Below, one piece after another: positions 50,084 through 60,997 of a stretch of DNA of 64,000 nt. Source of the stretch: Heterotrichella gracilis. Taxonomy: Eukaryota; Sar; Xanthophyceae; Tribonematales; Xanthonemataceae. Below the pieces are notes generated by a model that did not search any database, was not told the DNA's origin, and saw nothing but the letters and a program-made list of their open reading frames with translations. The stretch lies in the NCBI GenBank assembly GCA_032358255.1, contig JAULBX010004332.1, positions 1 to 64,000 on the forward strand, given 5' to 3'. Made by a program: the position numbers and the translations under genes. Numbering within the stretch: the first letter of the stretch is position 1; every line of letters begins with the position of its first letter.

Positions 50084-53000
50084 ATGTTGAACCAACGCTT
50101 CCTCCTGGGGGGTGGCAAGCCAGTGCCATCCCTCCTTGTCGCCCGTTGTAGCACTAGCGTGCGAGGCATCCATGGTGTTAGGTTTGCCCGGCAGCACCAT
50201 TCGACACCCCGCAGGACCATCAGCACGAGGGCCAACCCTCGTCCTGTCGCAACCACTACTGTTGCCGCCCCAACGGTGGCCACCACCGCCCCACCATCCC
50301 CTGTGACACCCCCAGCTGCAGCGTCGACGCCAGGGTGGTTCGAGCTCCACGAAGTACTGGCGACCCCATTCTGGGGTACCGAACGTAAGTGTATCTTCCC
50401 ACCTGCAGTGTGGATTAACGGTTTGTAGCTTTAAATAGTGTTCATCGTAGCACAATTGGGCTGTCTTAGGCATACGCCTCCGCATGCATACAGTTGTGCC
50501 GTGCTCCCTGGCCGTTGAGGTATCACCCCGCCCACTGCAATGCAGCCATACAACATATTGCAAAGCACGTGTTTCTTACTCAATTATACAGTTGGGTGCT
50601 CCTGGTAGCAGACAGGGTGTTGCCGTGAGCCACCAGAACGGTGACTAGGATGGTACACTTGCGGCCCCTAAAACCCTACCACAGGGAGGTTCACTACAAC
50701 ACACACGGTCGAACAGACCCCTGATCCAGGAGCCCAGCCGTGAAGGCCGTCTGTTTTTCCGTTGTGTTTGGGCGCCCACAGACCCGTTACTAGCGGCGCA
50801 TTTTCTGCCATCGCCTTTTGCTGAACAAGTGCATGCATGTATGCTATTCAGCCTACATACCCGAAAGATATGACTCCAGTATTACTCTCACTTTTCCCGC
50901 AAGAAGAAAATGTGCTTATAAACAGCTTCTTTTGGTGAACGTCAGAAGTTCGCTGCGCCTTGTGGTCTGCATGCGCTGAAGCAAACTGGGTACCAGATTA
51001 AGGTAAACGCTGTGTCAGACTGTCAGGCTTGAACTGTCCACATGGTATCGAATATTTGCCTCACCATGCAGTGCCTGGAGTAGAGTTCAAGTCCGAGAAG
51101 GGCGTCTTGACCCTCAGGGTGACGGACTTCTTGCCAGGTGAGGATACTGCGCAGTGCGAGGCCACTGTTGTGAGCAACATTGCAATCCAATTGGTATGCC
51201 CTGCTCTTCCTCAATGTCTGTATACACCGCCATGATTCAGCCCAAATTATGTAGCAACTAGAATCCTCCACGTTTACAGCTTGTTAGTTTAATTCCGGCT
51301 CGCCAGCCACCCGGTCTCGCAATTGAATTACCTAAATTACCATCTGAATTTATTTCCTCCCCTGTGCCAGGTATCCGCGTATGGCGTGCCCCGCTGGGCG
51401 TGACCGAAGTGCTTGGGGAGAGCTACAGGCTAGAAGACGGAGACATGATCAAGTTCCCAACCGGCGAGAAGTGTCTGGTCGCGTGTGCAAGTGCGCATCA
51501 TCCCTTGTCCCTCATCCTTGTGTGGCAAGCAACGCATGCAGATAACCCCAGCCTTATTACACAAAGTTATCTACATCTGTGTGAACACCTCCAAGGAAGC
51601 TTATCATTGCAATACCTGGATGCCAAAATTTAAAATGTTCATTACCATGGATATGATTACTAAACTGACCTGCCCCCCCTGCAGCCGCCAAGGAGCTTGG
51701 TGGCGCCACATCCGAGCAAGCCACTGATGAGCGCGCTGCCCTGCTGCTGGCTGGAGCAAATGACGTGTACTTTGAGCTGCACACGGTGTCCGAGGCATTC
51801 TGTGATGTGAAACGTACGTATGCGGCCTGCTGTAGCTTACGCATATGCACTACAGGGATGTGTTCCAAGCTGGCAAATGCGTTGCAGCAGCGCCAGGTTG
51901 TGAGGTGCTCTTTACAAGCCGTACGGATTTTAATGCCCTCCCTCTGGGCCAGGGATACTACCAGGCCAGGCCATACGGCCATATTATGCCCTATTCCTGT
52001 GTGCATGTTTGGTTGATGACAGCAAAACTTACGCAAGTTTCCATTGTGGATGCAGTTGCCGAAGTAAACATCACCCGCTGCGATGATGGGGCGCTGCACT
52101 TGACAGTTTCGCCAACCTGCCAAGGTAAGCGCATGCATTCCTGAGCGCTGAATGCTGCCACATTGGTCCGACCAAATTTTGTCGTCCTTGCAGTAACTGA
52201 TCAATTATATCTGGCAAAGTGGTGCAGATAGTGTGCTGTGCTTTCTTCTGCCAAGAGCTTGGATAGTGCACCCAATTGACCACATGACTGCAGTGATCCG
52301 TGGCACCCTGTGGCCAGTGTTTGAGTCTGAATCAACAATTGGTTTGCGTGTGGGCATGCGCACAGAGCAAATCTTGTGCAAGGGACGTAACCAATGCTGG
52401 TGTGTGCTTCAGATGTTGCAGTGTGGCGTAAGGGCAGCGGGTGCAAGTACGTCAGTGGCGAGACTTACACATTGGAAGACGGGGATGTCGTCCACTTCCC
52501 AGATGGCCGCAACTGCTTGGTCATGCTGGGCAAACCAGGTGAGATCCACCAGCAATGCACTCTATTGTGCTACAAAGTACGGCACAAAGTATCATGATAC
52601 CAGCAGGCCTGTGATGGCAGGCCTTTTGTTGTTGTTGTTGGCCAACCTAGCAATGGTATCAATCATCTCCCAGGAGAGTGGGCCCAGTTGCTCATCTCAT
52701 TATTTTCCCCGTTTGTTACAGTTGTCTCTCCAGAAGAATCTACAGTGCCTGTGCCTGAGAGTGAGACTGAGCCTGAGGCAGCCCCAGTGGCATCGGTGGC
52801 ACCACCACCACCCACTGCCCCCAAGCCAGCAGTAGTTGCTGCCGTGCCAACCAAGGCACCCACAGCTGCGGCGCAAAAAGCCAGCCGCCTTTTCGCTGTG
52901 TCAGACACACCCTTCTGGGATCCCCATGGTAAGTGGTTCGAGGCTGGATTGTGCGCACTGCATGGACATGGTTAAAGCATGTACATAATTGTACTGGCTC

Positions 53001-54521
53001 AAGTATCCTTTGATCAATGCCATGATGTGTCATGAGGCATGAACCAAATAGTGGCTTGCGAATTATCTCCTGCCTCCCTTCATTCGCCACACACAGTTTA
53101 GTGAAGTTGGTGATCAAACAATGCCAAGATTGCACCTGGTGCAGAAGGTACCCTTTCAAAATGAGCCTGTGAATGGTGCTGACCTTGACCACCTTCTCTG
53201 CAGTGTCTGGTGTAACGGTGGAACCAACCAGTGGCCAGTTGCTCCTGCGTGTGGAACCACATGTGGCAGGTGCGCCCCCAAACCACGCACATGGAATCTG
53301 TACAAGTACTCAATGTCCTCTTGGGCTTATCAGCCACATGTGCCACCTATGAAAGGACTGCCCTTGAGGAACTTTGAAAATATGATTCTAAGATGGTTCA
53401 AGCATGGTGATTTAATGTTGTCACAAAGTAGACAAGGTTAGCGCTGTGCAGTCACAGCTGTCAGCTGCACCCATAAAAGCCTAGATCGAGCATTGGCACC
53501 AGCCATGTGGTCAATGGGTGCCATCATATGCGTCTACATTGTCTCACCGATACACAATACTACAACGGGTTAATCGGTGACGATTAGGCGTGCGTTCCGC
53601 AGGCGTTATTGTATGGCGCAAGGGGGCTGGCTTGATGGGCGTCACGGGAGTGTTGGGCGGCGGCTTTGAGCTCCAGAATGGGGACATCATCACCTTGCCC
53701 TCTGACAAGATGTGCCTGGTGCTGACGACAAGTAAGCAATTGCAAGCTGGCTTGCAGGGCATTCACAGTGAACACACTGCCAGTGAACATGTGCATGCAG
53801 CTGGTGGGAAATGGCAGAACATACATTTATATTTATCCTTTGCGCATTTTCTTATTATGCATCAATAAGACATGGGTCCTGCATTATCGTGTATGCCGTG
53901 GCCTATGTTTGGTGTGGTTCTGCTGTATATGTATGACACAATATCCAAGCAAACCACTTCCCGCTTGCAGCTGCTGGAGAGCTGGCTGACTTTGATCTGG
54001 AAGAAGGGTCATCAAGCAATGGCGCTGCGGCAACGTCACAGTGGCTGGCAGATGCGTCAGACGTATTCTATGAGCTGAGGGATGTGAGCCTGGAGCCATT
54101 TGACCCACAATGTAAGCTGCTACTGGTTTTTGTTACCACTTCGATTTTATTTTATTGAAGTGACAGGCCTCTTAAATTTAATTACTATCCTCGTTTCAAG
54201 TTGCATGACAAAATTTAAATAAACACAGAAGGTGTGAGGATGAAGATGTGCACAGGTGATATTGCAACACATGTGTGCTGCATCACATTGTCCCCTCAAT
54301 TTCAATGTGATTTCCTGTAATACGGTGAGGATGCAGACTTTTATGGATGAAATACTTAACACCCAATTTGTTGTTCTTGTGCAGTGTCCGACGGTCAAAC
54401 GGTGGAGGTGTGGCGCAAGGAGGAGGGCCTGCGCGAGCTGCGGTGGAAGGAGTTTGACATGACCGATGGAGACATTGTGTGCTTTGAAGACGGGACCCTG
54501 GGAGTGGCGGCAATGGCTTAA
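50084..54521 (+). CDS. Plastid-targeted-looking protein with four copies of an unrecognised ~80-residue module
   Basis: Eleven exons: 50084-50384, 51072-51137, 51371-51490, 51685-51813, 52056-52124, 52413-52538, 52722-52928, 53204-53269, 53603-53731, 53971-54111 and 54385-54521 (496 aa). All ten introns are phase 1. The start at 50084 gives a transit-like peptide (VRFARQHHSTPRRTISTRA); an in-frame ATG at 49911 would add 58 residues. Each module has three parts. Part a: WFELHEVLATPFW / VYFELHTVSEAFCD / LFAVSDTPFWD / VFYELRDVSLEPFD. Part b is a 66-69-base exon: LPGVEFKSEKGVLTLRV / LAEVNITRCDDGALHLTV / VSGVTVEPTSGQLLLRV. Part c: RVWRAPLG...YRLEDGDMIKFP / AVWRKGSG...YTLEDGDVVHFP / IVWRKGAG...FELQNGDIITLP / EVWRKEEG...FDMTDGDIVCFE. 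Module 4 lacks part b. Linkers are Ala/Glu/Pro-rich. I know no matching family; a beta-rich binding module is a guess. Confidence 0.85.
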
Positions 54522-55935
54522 GTTCTAGCCGGCACAGGATGATAGACGCAACTTGCGCCATATGGATGGTTGGCATTCACGCAACCCATTTTTGTTGCAA
54601 AGGCAGTGTCACATATTTGGGGTGGGGGCAGGGGGTGGGGGCAGGGGGGGTTGGGTGGGACAAGGATCTGTTTGAAAGCAAATCTCATGACACAATGCCG
54701 CATTCTATTTGCTCAACACACATAATACCATGCTGAGCAGTGATCAGTCAACTCCCGTGTGAAACGTTTCTTGTAGAACAAATACAATGTGTCACAGATG
54801 TATCATTTCAGATTACCAAGTCACTGTATGTGTCTGTAGCATGCACTTACATGCAACCCAACGCATTGGCTGTGCATCTCTAATTTGCGCTCAACCACAT
54901 GCTGTAATTATAACAGGATTTCCAAGCAAGCAAGCTGCATAGCACTCCTTGAGGCTGGCTGTCAATGCATAGATGTGATGCAATTGGCGATGTGGGTGGC
55001 TCCAGTACGCTGGCTTGTCATAGACAACGACATGCCATTGGCATTATTAGTAACAGCGGCCCACGTGCTACCTCGAACTGAATTATAAAGAGAGTTCGGT
55101 CCAATGCTGACGCATGCATGCACATTGGAATCAAGGGATGTGGTCCATTAGGCACAGGGCTGGAATGTGAGCTGGAAACCCCCAAGAGGGGGGATGCGAA
55201 CACTCTGACAGCAGGCACATCCAAGCCGCTGCTGCAGCACCCAGAGCAGAAGGGACCATTGGATGCTTGTTTGAAAGCTCCCCATGATAGTAACAGTGTG
55301 GAAACTTCCATTTGACGTTGCAGAGCGCAACTGGTATTCAAGGCTTGCCATTTTTGACCGTGCGCTTGCGTACACCATGGCAACCCCCGTCCCATAGCAC
55401 GAGCCAATGGCAATGCCATGCATTACTCAGAGTGCTGCACTCTCAGGTGAAGTATTCATGTCACGGAGACAATTATTGGTGGCCAATGGCATGCAAATTT
55501 TCTGTGGGTATGTCTAGCCGACCTCCTGAGGCAGTTGCTGAATACCATATGACAGGCTGACAAGAACCTTTCAGGGATCCACTTTGGGGACCCACTTGGT
55601 GGTGTCTCCCCGTGGGGCTCAAAGCCACTTTCTTGCCCACAATAACTGCTTTCACATGCAGTACAGCACATACAGTACAGTTTAATTGGTTACCATCCTG
55701 CACAGAGCTAGCTTTGAAATACAAACTGTTGAGCGTCTGTTGGTGGGCAAGTGATGAGCATGCAATGAGCAGCTTTTAACGGTCATCTGCGAACCTTGCT
55801 ACTGATCGACTCTCCACTGTTAAGACATAGGCCTGTATGCACATGCACGTCTTGGGATACAACATTGGGCCTGCAGCAACTCATAGGAGACGGATGCCCC
55901 GGTGCACGACGTCGAACCCCCACTAGGACGGACCG
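54522..55935. other. Gene-free spacer upstream of the subtilase
   Basis: It holds the 3' flank of the module gene (TGTAA at 54903) and the subtilase promoter. Antisense ORFs near 55018-55724 have no support. Confidence 0.45.
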
Positions 55936-58900
55936 ATGTCAGCGAAATCTTTCGCTGTGGTGCTGGCCATAGCCGCGGGGTTGGCATCAGCGTTCGGGTA
56001 CGTCGGATGTTACCTCAAAAGATTTTGGGGACTGTAATTGACAGCACCAGTGTGGTACATCTGGAGATAACGTTCGTTGCACTGACCCAGCGTTGGTGGC
56101 GTTCTGCAGGTTCCAAGTGGAGCAAGGGGACCCTACTGACGATGGTTTCCATACGGCTGCAGCTGGGCACTATGCAAAGTAAGGTTTGAAAGTGAAATGC
56201 ATACATATCAAAAGTCACCCGTTGTCCTGTTGTTTCGTCGCATCGACGATGTTGTAGGCGGCATGTGCACATGCCCACAAAAAACCCCTTTTCTGCAGGT
56301 ACATCATAAGACTGGAAAGGTCTGCAGCTAAGCAGCACGATGTCAGCAAACTTTGTGACGTGTATGGGGACAGGTGTGTGAGGAAGTACACAGCGGCACT
56401 GCTTGGGTTTGCAGCACAGGTGAGGTGGTGATGGTGGTGGAAACTGTAGTGGCCCATATGGCAGCGTGTGGGGAAGATATGTCAAATGGGCAAAACGCAA
56501 TGACCCTGTAAAACGTTTTCTTGGGGATCTACACCTGAGTTCTTTGACTCTTACCGCTTTGCAGTTGACAAACGAAGAGCATGAGCTGCTCTCCAGCAAC
56601 GCTCTTGTGCACAGCATTGTCAAGAGCACAAGGATCACAACGCAGCAGACAACGGTCATGCAACAGACAGGCCCAGATGTACCTTGGCATCTGGACCGAA
56701 TCGATCAGAACCAGCTGCCACTGGACGGGACGTACAGATACGTGGGTGATGGCACAGGGGTGAACGTCTACATACTTGACACGGTACGGCCAGCAGTGGG
56801 CTGAGAGGGACTGTTGACCATTATGCAAGCCTCTCTTTTTGTCAAAGATGCAACGACTTTCTAGGGCAGCACGTTCCCTGCGGTATGCAGCCTGTGGGAT
56901 TGCAGCATGGCTAGGTGCGCAAGGAAACCTGGTGTGTACTTGTCTGCAGGGGATACGCAAGGACCACACCCAGTTCAGGTACTCTGCTGCTGATCAAGCT
57001 AGAGGGCTGAATGGTACGTAGTCATTTTGTTCAGTACAGAACGCCACATATTGTATTTGCATGGTGGATCACTGAAGGATATGCTGGCGTAGGGACAAGG
57101 GCGCTGCACGCTTACTCAGTGTTTGGTGATGGCAACTCCAATGACTGCATGGGCCATGGGACCCATGTCTCTGGGTTGGTGGGTGGTCTGACATATGGCG
57201 CAGCAAAGAATGCGACTCTATGGGCAGGTGCGCACACCAATACCCATTCCACATGTGTGGCAGCCCTGGCTATGCAATGCACCACTGACAGTCACATATG
57301 CTTCCATGCGCTACCCTAAACCCTAAACCCTGTGATTCCATGCAGTGCGGTGTATTGATTGCAATGGAAACAGTGATACTGACAACGTCATTGCTGCGCT
57401 TGACTGGTTGATTCCCAATGCAAAGCGGCCTGCTATTGCCAGCATGTCGCTGGGTTCCAGTCAGAAGAACGCAGCTCTGGATGAAGCTGTCCAAAGTGTC
57501 ATTGACGCCGGCATTGTTGCTGTTGCAGCAGCGGGCAACTGGAATAAAGGTAGGCTATGGCATCCATCAGATGATAATGGTTGCATTCAATCATCTGCAG
57601 AAACCAAATGAACAAAATATTATGGCTCTCTCACCCTGCTACATATTCAACCAATGTTCTAAAACTTGGGATGACGGGCGCACTGGTCTTATTTAATACA
57701 GTGCAAGGCTGACACGAAACAGGCTTTCCTGCTGCAACCATCATAGCATGATGCGGACCTCAATGGGTGCTCTGTGCCCCGCAGACGCCTGCAACATCAG
57801 CCCAGCGAGGGTCCCTGGCGCCATCAGCGTGGCTGCATCTGACGTCAGCGACAAGAGGTGGACCAGCTCCAATTATGGCACATGCGTGGATGTGTACGCG
57901 CCTGGCGCAGGCATCGTCAGCTCAATGTACACCACCGCCACAGCCACCATCACCGCCTCGGGTACCTCCATGGCCACGCCCCTGGTCAGCGGCATGGCGG
58001 CAATATTCATGCAGAAGTCGCCGGATGCAAGCCCAAAAACGGTGCGCAGCGCACTTTCAAGTATCTCTCATGCACCGGGTGCTTTTAGTACAATATGCAT
58101 TCGATGTCAGGGAGTGTTGGGTGCAGTGGCGCCGAATCATTTGATGCAGATGTAGTCAATGAGAAATTGGCTGGCAAGCAGACTGCATACAGGCTTGAGC
58201 ACTGCACTGCCAGCAGTCAGAAAGGCATAAATGAAGGCAATGCACAACCCAGAGTTGATGGACACAAGAGCAAGACAAAAGTCGCACACCAGTGCACACA
58301 AATCACCCGTATCCAACCCACCCCTCTGATGCTCACAGGTGCAGGAGTTCATCTCCCGCACCGCGATCCAGAATGTCATCAACCAAGCCAACAACCCCGC
58401 TGCATCCAAGACGCCCAACAAGCTGCTGCAGGCAGACCTCACCCCAGTCCCCAGCCTGACATTCTCCCCAGACCAGCTGCCCCCGGTGGTCCTGTTTGAA
58501 AACTCCTTTGTGACGTCTCAAACGCAGCGCATCACAATCACAAACAACGGCAACTCTAGCGCAACCTGGAGCGCTTCAATAAGCCTGGAAGGGTTGAACA
58601 CCCAATGGCTTACGGTTAGCCCTTCCTCGGGGAGCATCCCTGTCAAGGGCACAGCAACGTTTGCCCTCACATATGACACCGAACAGTTCCCGTTCCAGGG
58701 GGCCTACCAGGGCGAGGTGCTGGTCCTGACCAATGCTCGGCCGGTGGTCAAGGTAACGCAGCGCATGGATCCAGCTGGATAAGACCACTGTGCAAAAATC
58801 CAATGGATGACATATTAGCTATCAGATGCTTTGAAGTTTGTGGTACGGTAAAGAAACACCATTTAGTTTTAGGGTGTCCTGGTATGGTGTGTGCCCAAGT

Positions 58901-60709
58901 CTCTTATATAAGGTCATTCCATTCAAAATATTCTGTTCATCCTTGCTATAGGCCTACACCCCCAAGGTGTTCCAGTTTTGCCAGGACCTGTCAACCGCAG
59001 AGCGCAACGCCACCCACGACATCCAGTACATCAAGTTCAACATGGTCAGCGACACGCGGCCCAGGCCACCTGCATGGCCTGCTGTCCCCCCTCAAGGACC
59101 AAACACTTACTTTGAGGCGGCTATCAGGTATGGCAGTGTCTATCCTCAACTGCTTGCATATACGCATGCACATATGTTTGAATTTAGTATATACTTGGAA
59201 TTGTATGTGCATCACCCTGATTTTGATGCCTGAGCAGCTGCAGGCAATAAATGTTTATCATCTGCGATTGCTCAGCAGTCGTCCATGGCATAGGCTAAGC
59301 AGCCAAACTCTAATTACAGCACCATTTTATAGTGCAATACAATAAATTACAGGCATGCTATGTGATGCAGGTTCTCCCATCCTGTTTCCCAGCTGCCGCT
59401 GAACGCACTGACCGTCAACAATGGCAGAGGCTCCATCGAGTCAATCGTCAGCAACGGGCAGCGGGGCAAGCTGTGTGGCGACTACATCGTGCATGGCATG
59501 GTCCCCTTTGACCCCTGGTCCGAGCTGAGCACCCCCGTGGCGCTGCTGGTGCAAGGGGAGCTGGTGAACGACGTGTGGGGGATTGGCTTTGGGGACCAGG
59601 AGGAGCAGAAAACTGTGGACCACAGGTGCGCCTTGGCTTCTCACCACGCTCTTCAAGACTTTCAGCACCCTGCACGGCCACCACATCCCATTAATTATTG
59701 GGAGGAGTTACAGTTGCTGAAGGTGTTTTAAATGTAATGGCTGTCGCCTTTGTCCAACTCGCCTGGCTCTAGGACAGAATATGAAGTAACTAAATATCTT
59801 TACAATATCAGATATTATTATGTTTGAGGGATCTTATAAAGTTTTAAGGAGTTTCCCCCCCCTATCTTGCTGCAGGCCTGTGGGTAAGCTGTACTCCGCC
59901 TACATGGCCTACTCAGCAGACGTGGGCCTGGTCACACGGGAGCAAAACGTGGTGGTCATAGCGGTGTTCTCAAAGCCAGTGCAAGGGCTGGACCCAACTA
60001 AGTTCAGGATCATTGGGCCCGCCAGCGCGTCCGTCACGGCTCTGAAACCAGTGCGGGGTACAGATACTTACTACCACATCCTGCTGCAGCTGCCAGCCAC
60101 CTACTATGGGGCGGTTGTGCTCCAAATGGCGATGGTAAGCATAGCTATTGCATCCTGCCTGCTGTGCCCTGTGTCCAACACGATGCTATCATTTGATGGT
60201 AGGCCAGCGGGTAGCCTCGGCGCACCGCAGCTCCTTCAGGTCATAAAACTCTTGTGATGAATCGCTTTAACGATATGATAGTATAATTTATGACACCCAC
60301 TTTCATGGAGTCATGAAATCCAGACATCATAATTAATGCATGACAAGATGTGCCGTATCAGCATTCAAGCGCACTTAGCAGTCTATGCGACCCAGTACGG
60401 TCTACTGTATGTGAGTTCTTTCCCACAGACCAAAATGCCAAGCACAATGTGAACACCCCTCTCAACACTCTAATGCCCCAAAATCACCGAGAAATTTGTT
60501 CAACGCAATCACTGCCCATGCTTGAAAAAAAGCAGCCCCAGCCTGCGCCCATCTCGCTCTCAACCCTGTCCTCATGCCTGCAGGTGGGCATCGCGGATGC
60601 ATCTGGCAACCCCTCCATGCCCGTGGCCCCCCTCAACTTCACCCGGGTAGCTGACCCACTGGTGGAGGGTACCGCCTACAGGGTGACGCACACAGCCGCA
60701 TACGTGTAG
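55936..60709 (+). CDS. Secreted subtilisin-like serine protease (S8, proteinase K-like) with BACON- and Ig-like C-terminal domains
   Basis: Thirteen exons in phase: 55936-55997, 56110-56178, 56299-56419, 56565-56783, 56950-57013, 57120-57227, 57346-57549, 57785-58041, 58339-58752, 58952-59127, 59371-59625, 59876-60134 and 60584-60709 (777 aa). A signal peptide spans about residues 1-20 (SFAVVLAIAAGLASAFG). The I9-type propeptide follows (HYAKYIIRLERSAA). The catalytic residues are all present: D156 (VYILDT), H191 (CMGHGTHVSG), oxyanion N279 (VAAAGN) and S344 (ASGTSMATPLVSG). The C-terminal half has a BACON-like unit (TQWLTVSPSSGSIPVKGTA, then FQGAYQGEVLV), a Cys-containing region, and an Ig-like unit (VVVIAVFSKPVQGLDPTKF). 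BACON units often bind carbohydrate or mucin, so cell-wall or matrix digestion, as in algal hatching enzymes, is possible but inferred. The gene converges on the SET gene with 288 bp between. Confidence 0.93.
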
Positions 60710-60717
60710 GGCAAGTT

Positions 60718-60790
60718 TTACCAGCCGCATGCCCACCACCACCATGTAGTCCAAGTGATGCCAGCCGCATGCCCATCACCACCATGATCG
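60718..60790. repeat. Short tandem repeat downstream of the subtilase
   Basis: The bases ccagccgcatgcccaccacc recur as ccagccgcatgcccatcacc about 42 bases on, each followed by accatg. Confidence 0.85.
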
Positions 60791-60997
60791 CCACGCCCAC
60801 TGCACCTCCAACTTATCCGGCGCCTCACATTGTGGAGTGTGTGCAAGTCCAATGCCCACCACCACCCCGCCCCGCCCCACTCCACCAGCTGCCTCGCGCA
60901 ACCTCCAGCACCCTTCCATTCCAGCATCTCCTCCACTCGCATGCCCACCCACTCAACCCAGCTTGTTCCCCGGTGGCGCACCCCGCAGCCAACCTCC

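Noticed and set aside
49859-50563. 234-codon minus-strand ORF opposite exon 1 of the module gene
   Set aside because: The plus strand has a transit-like peptide and a phase-correct splice; the antisense frame has no domain.
57304-57335. True telomere end
   Set aside because: Only about two to three units, inside an intron of a gene with coding on both sides.
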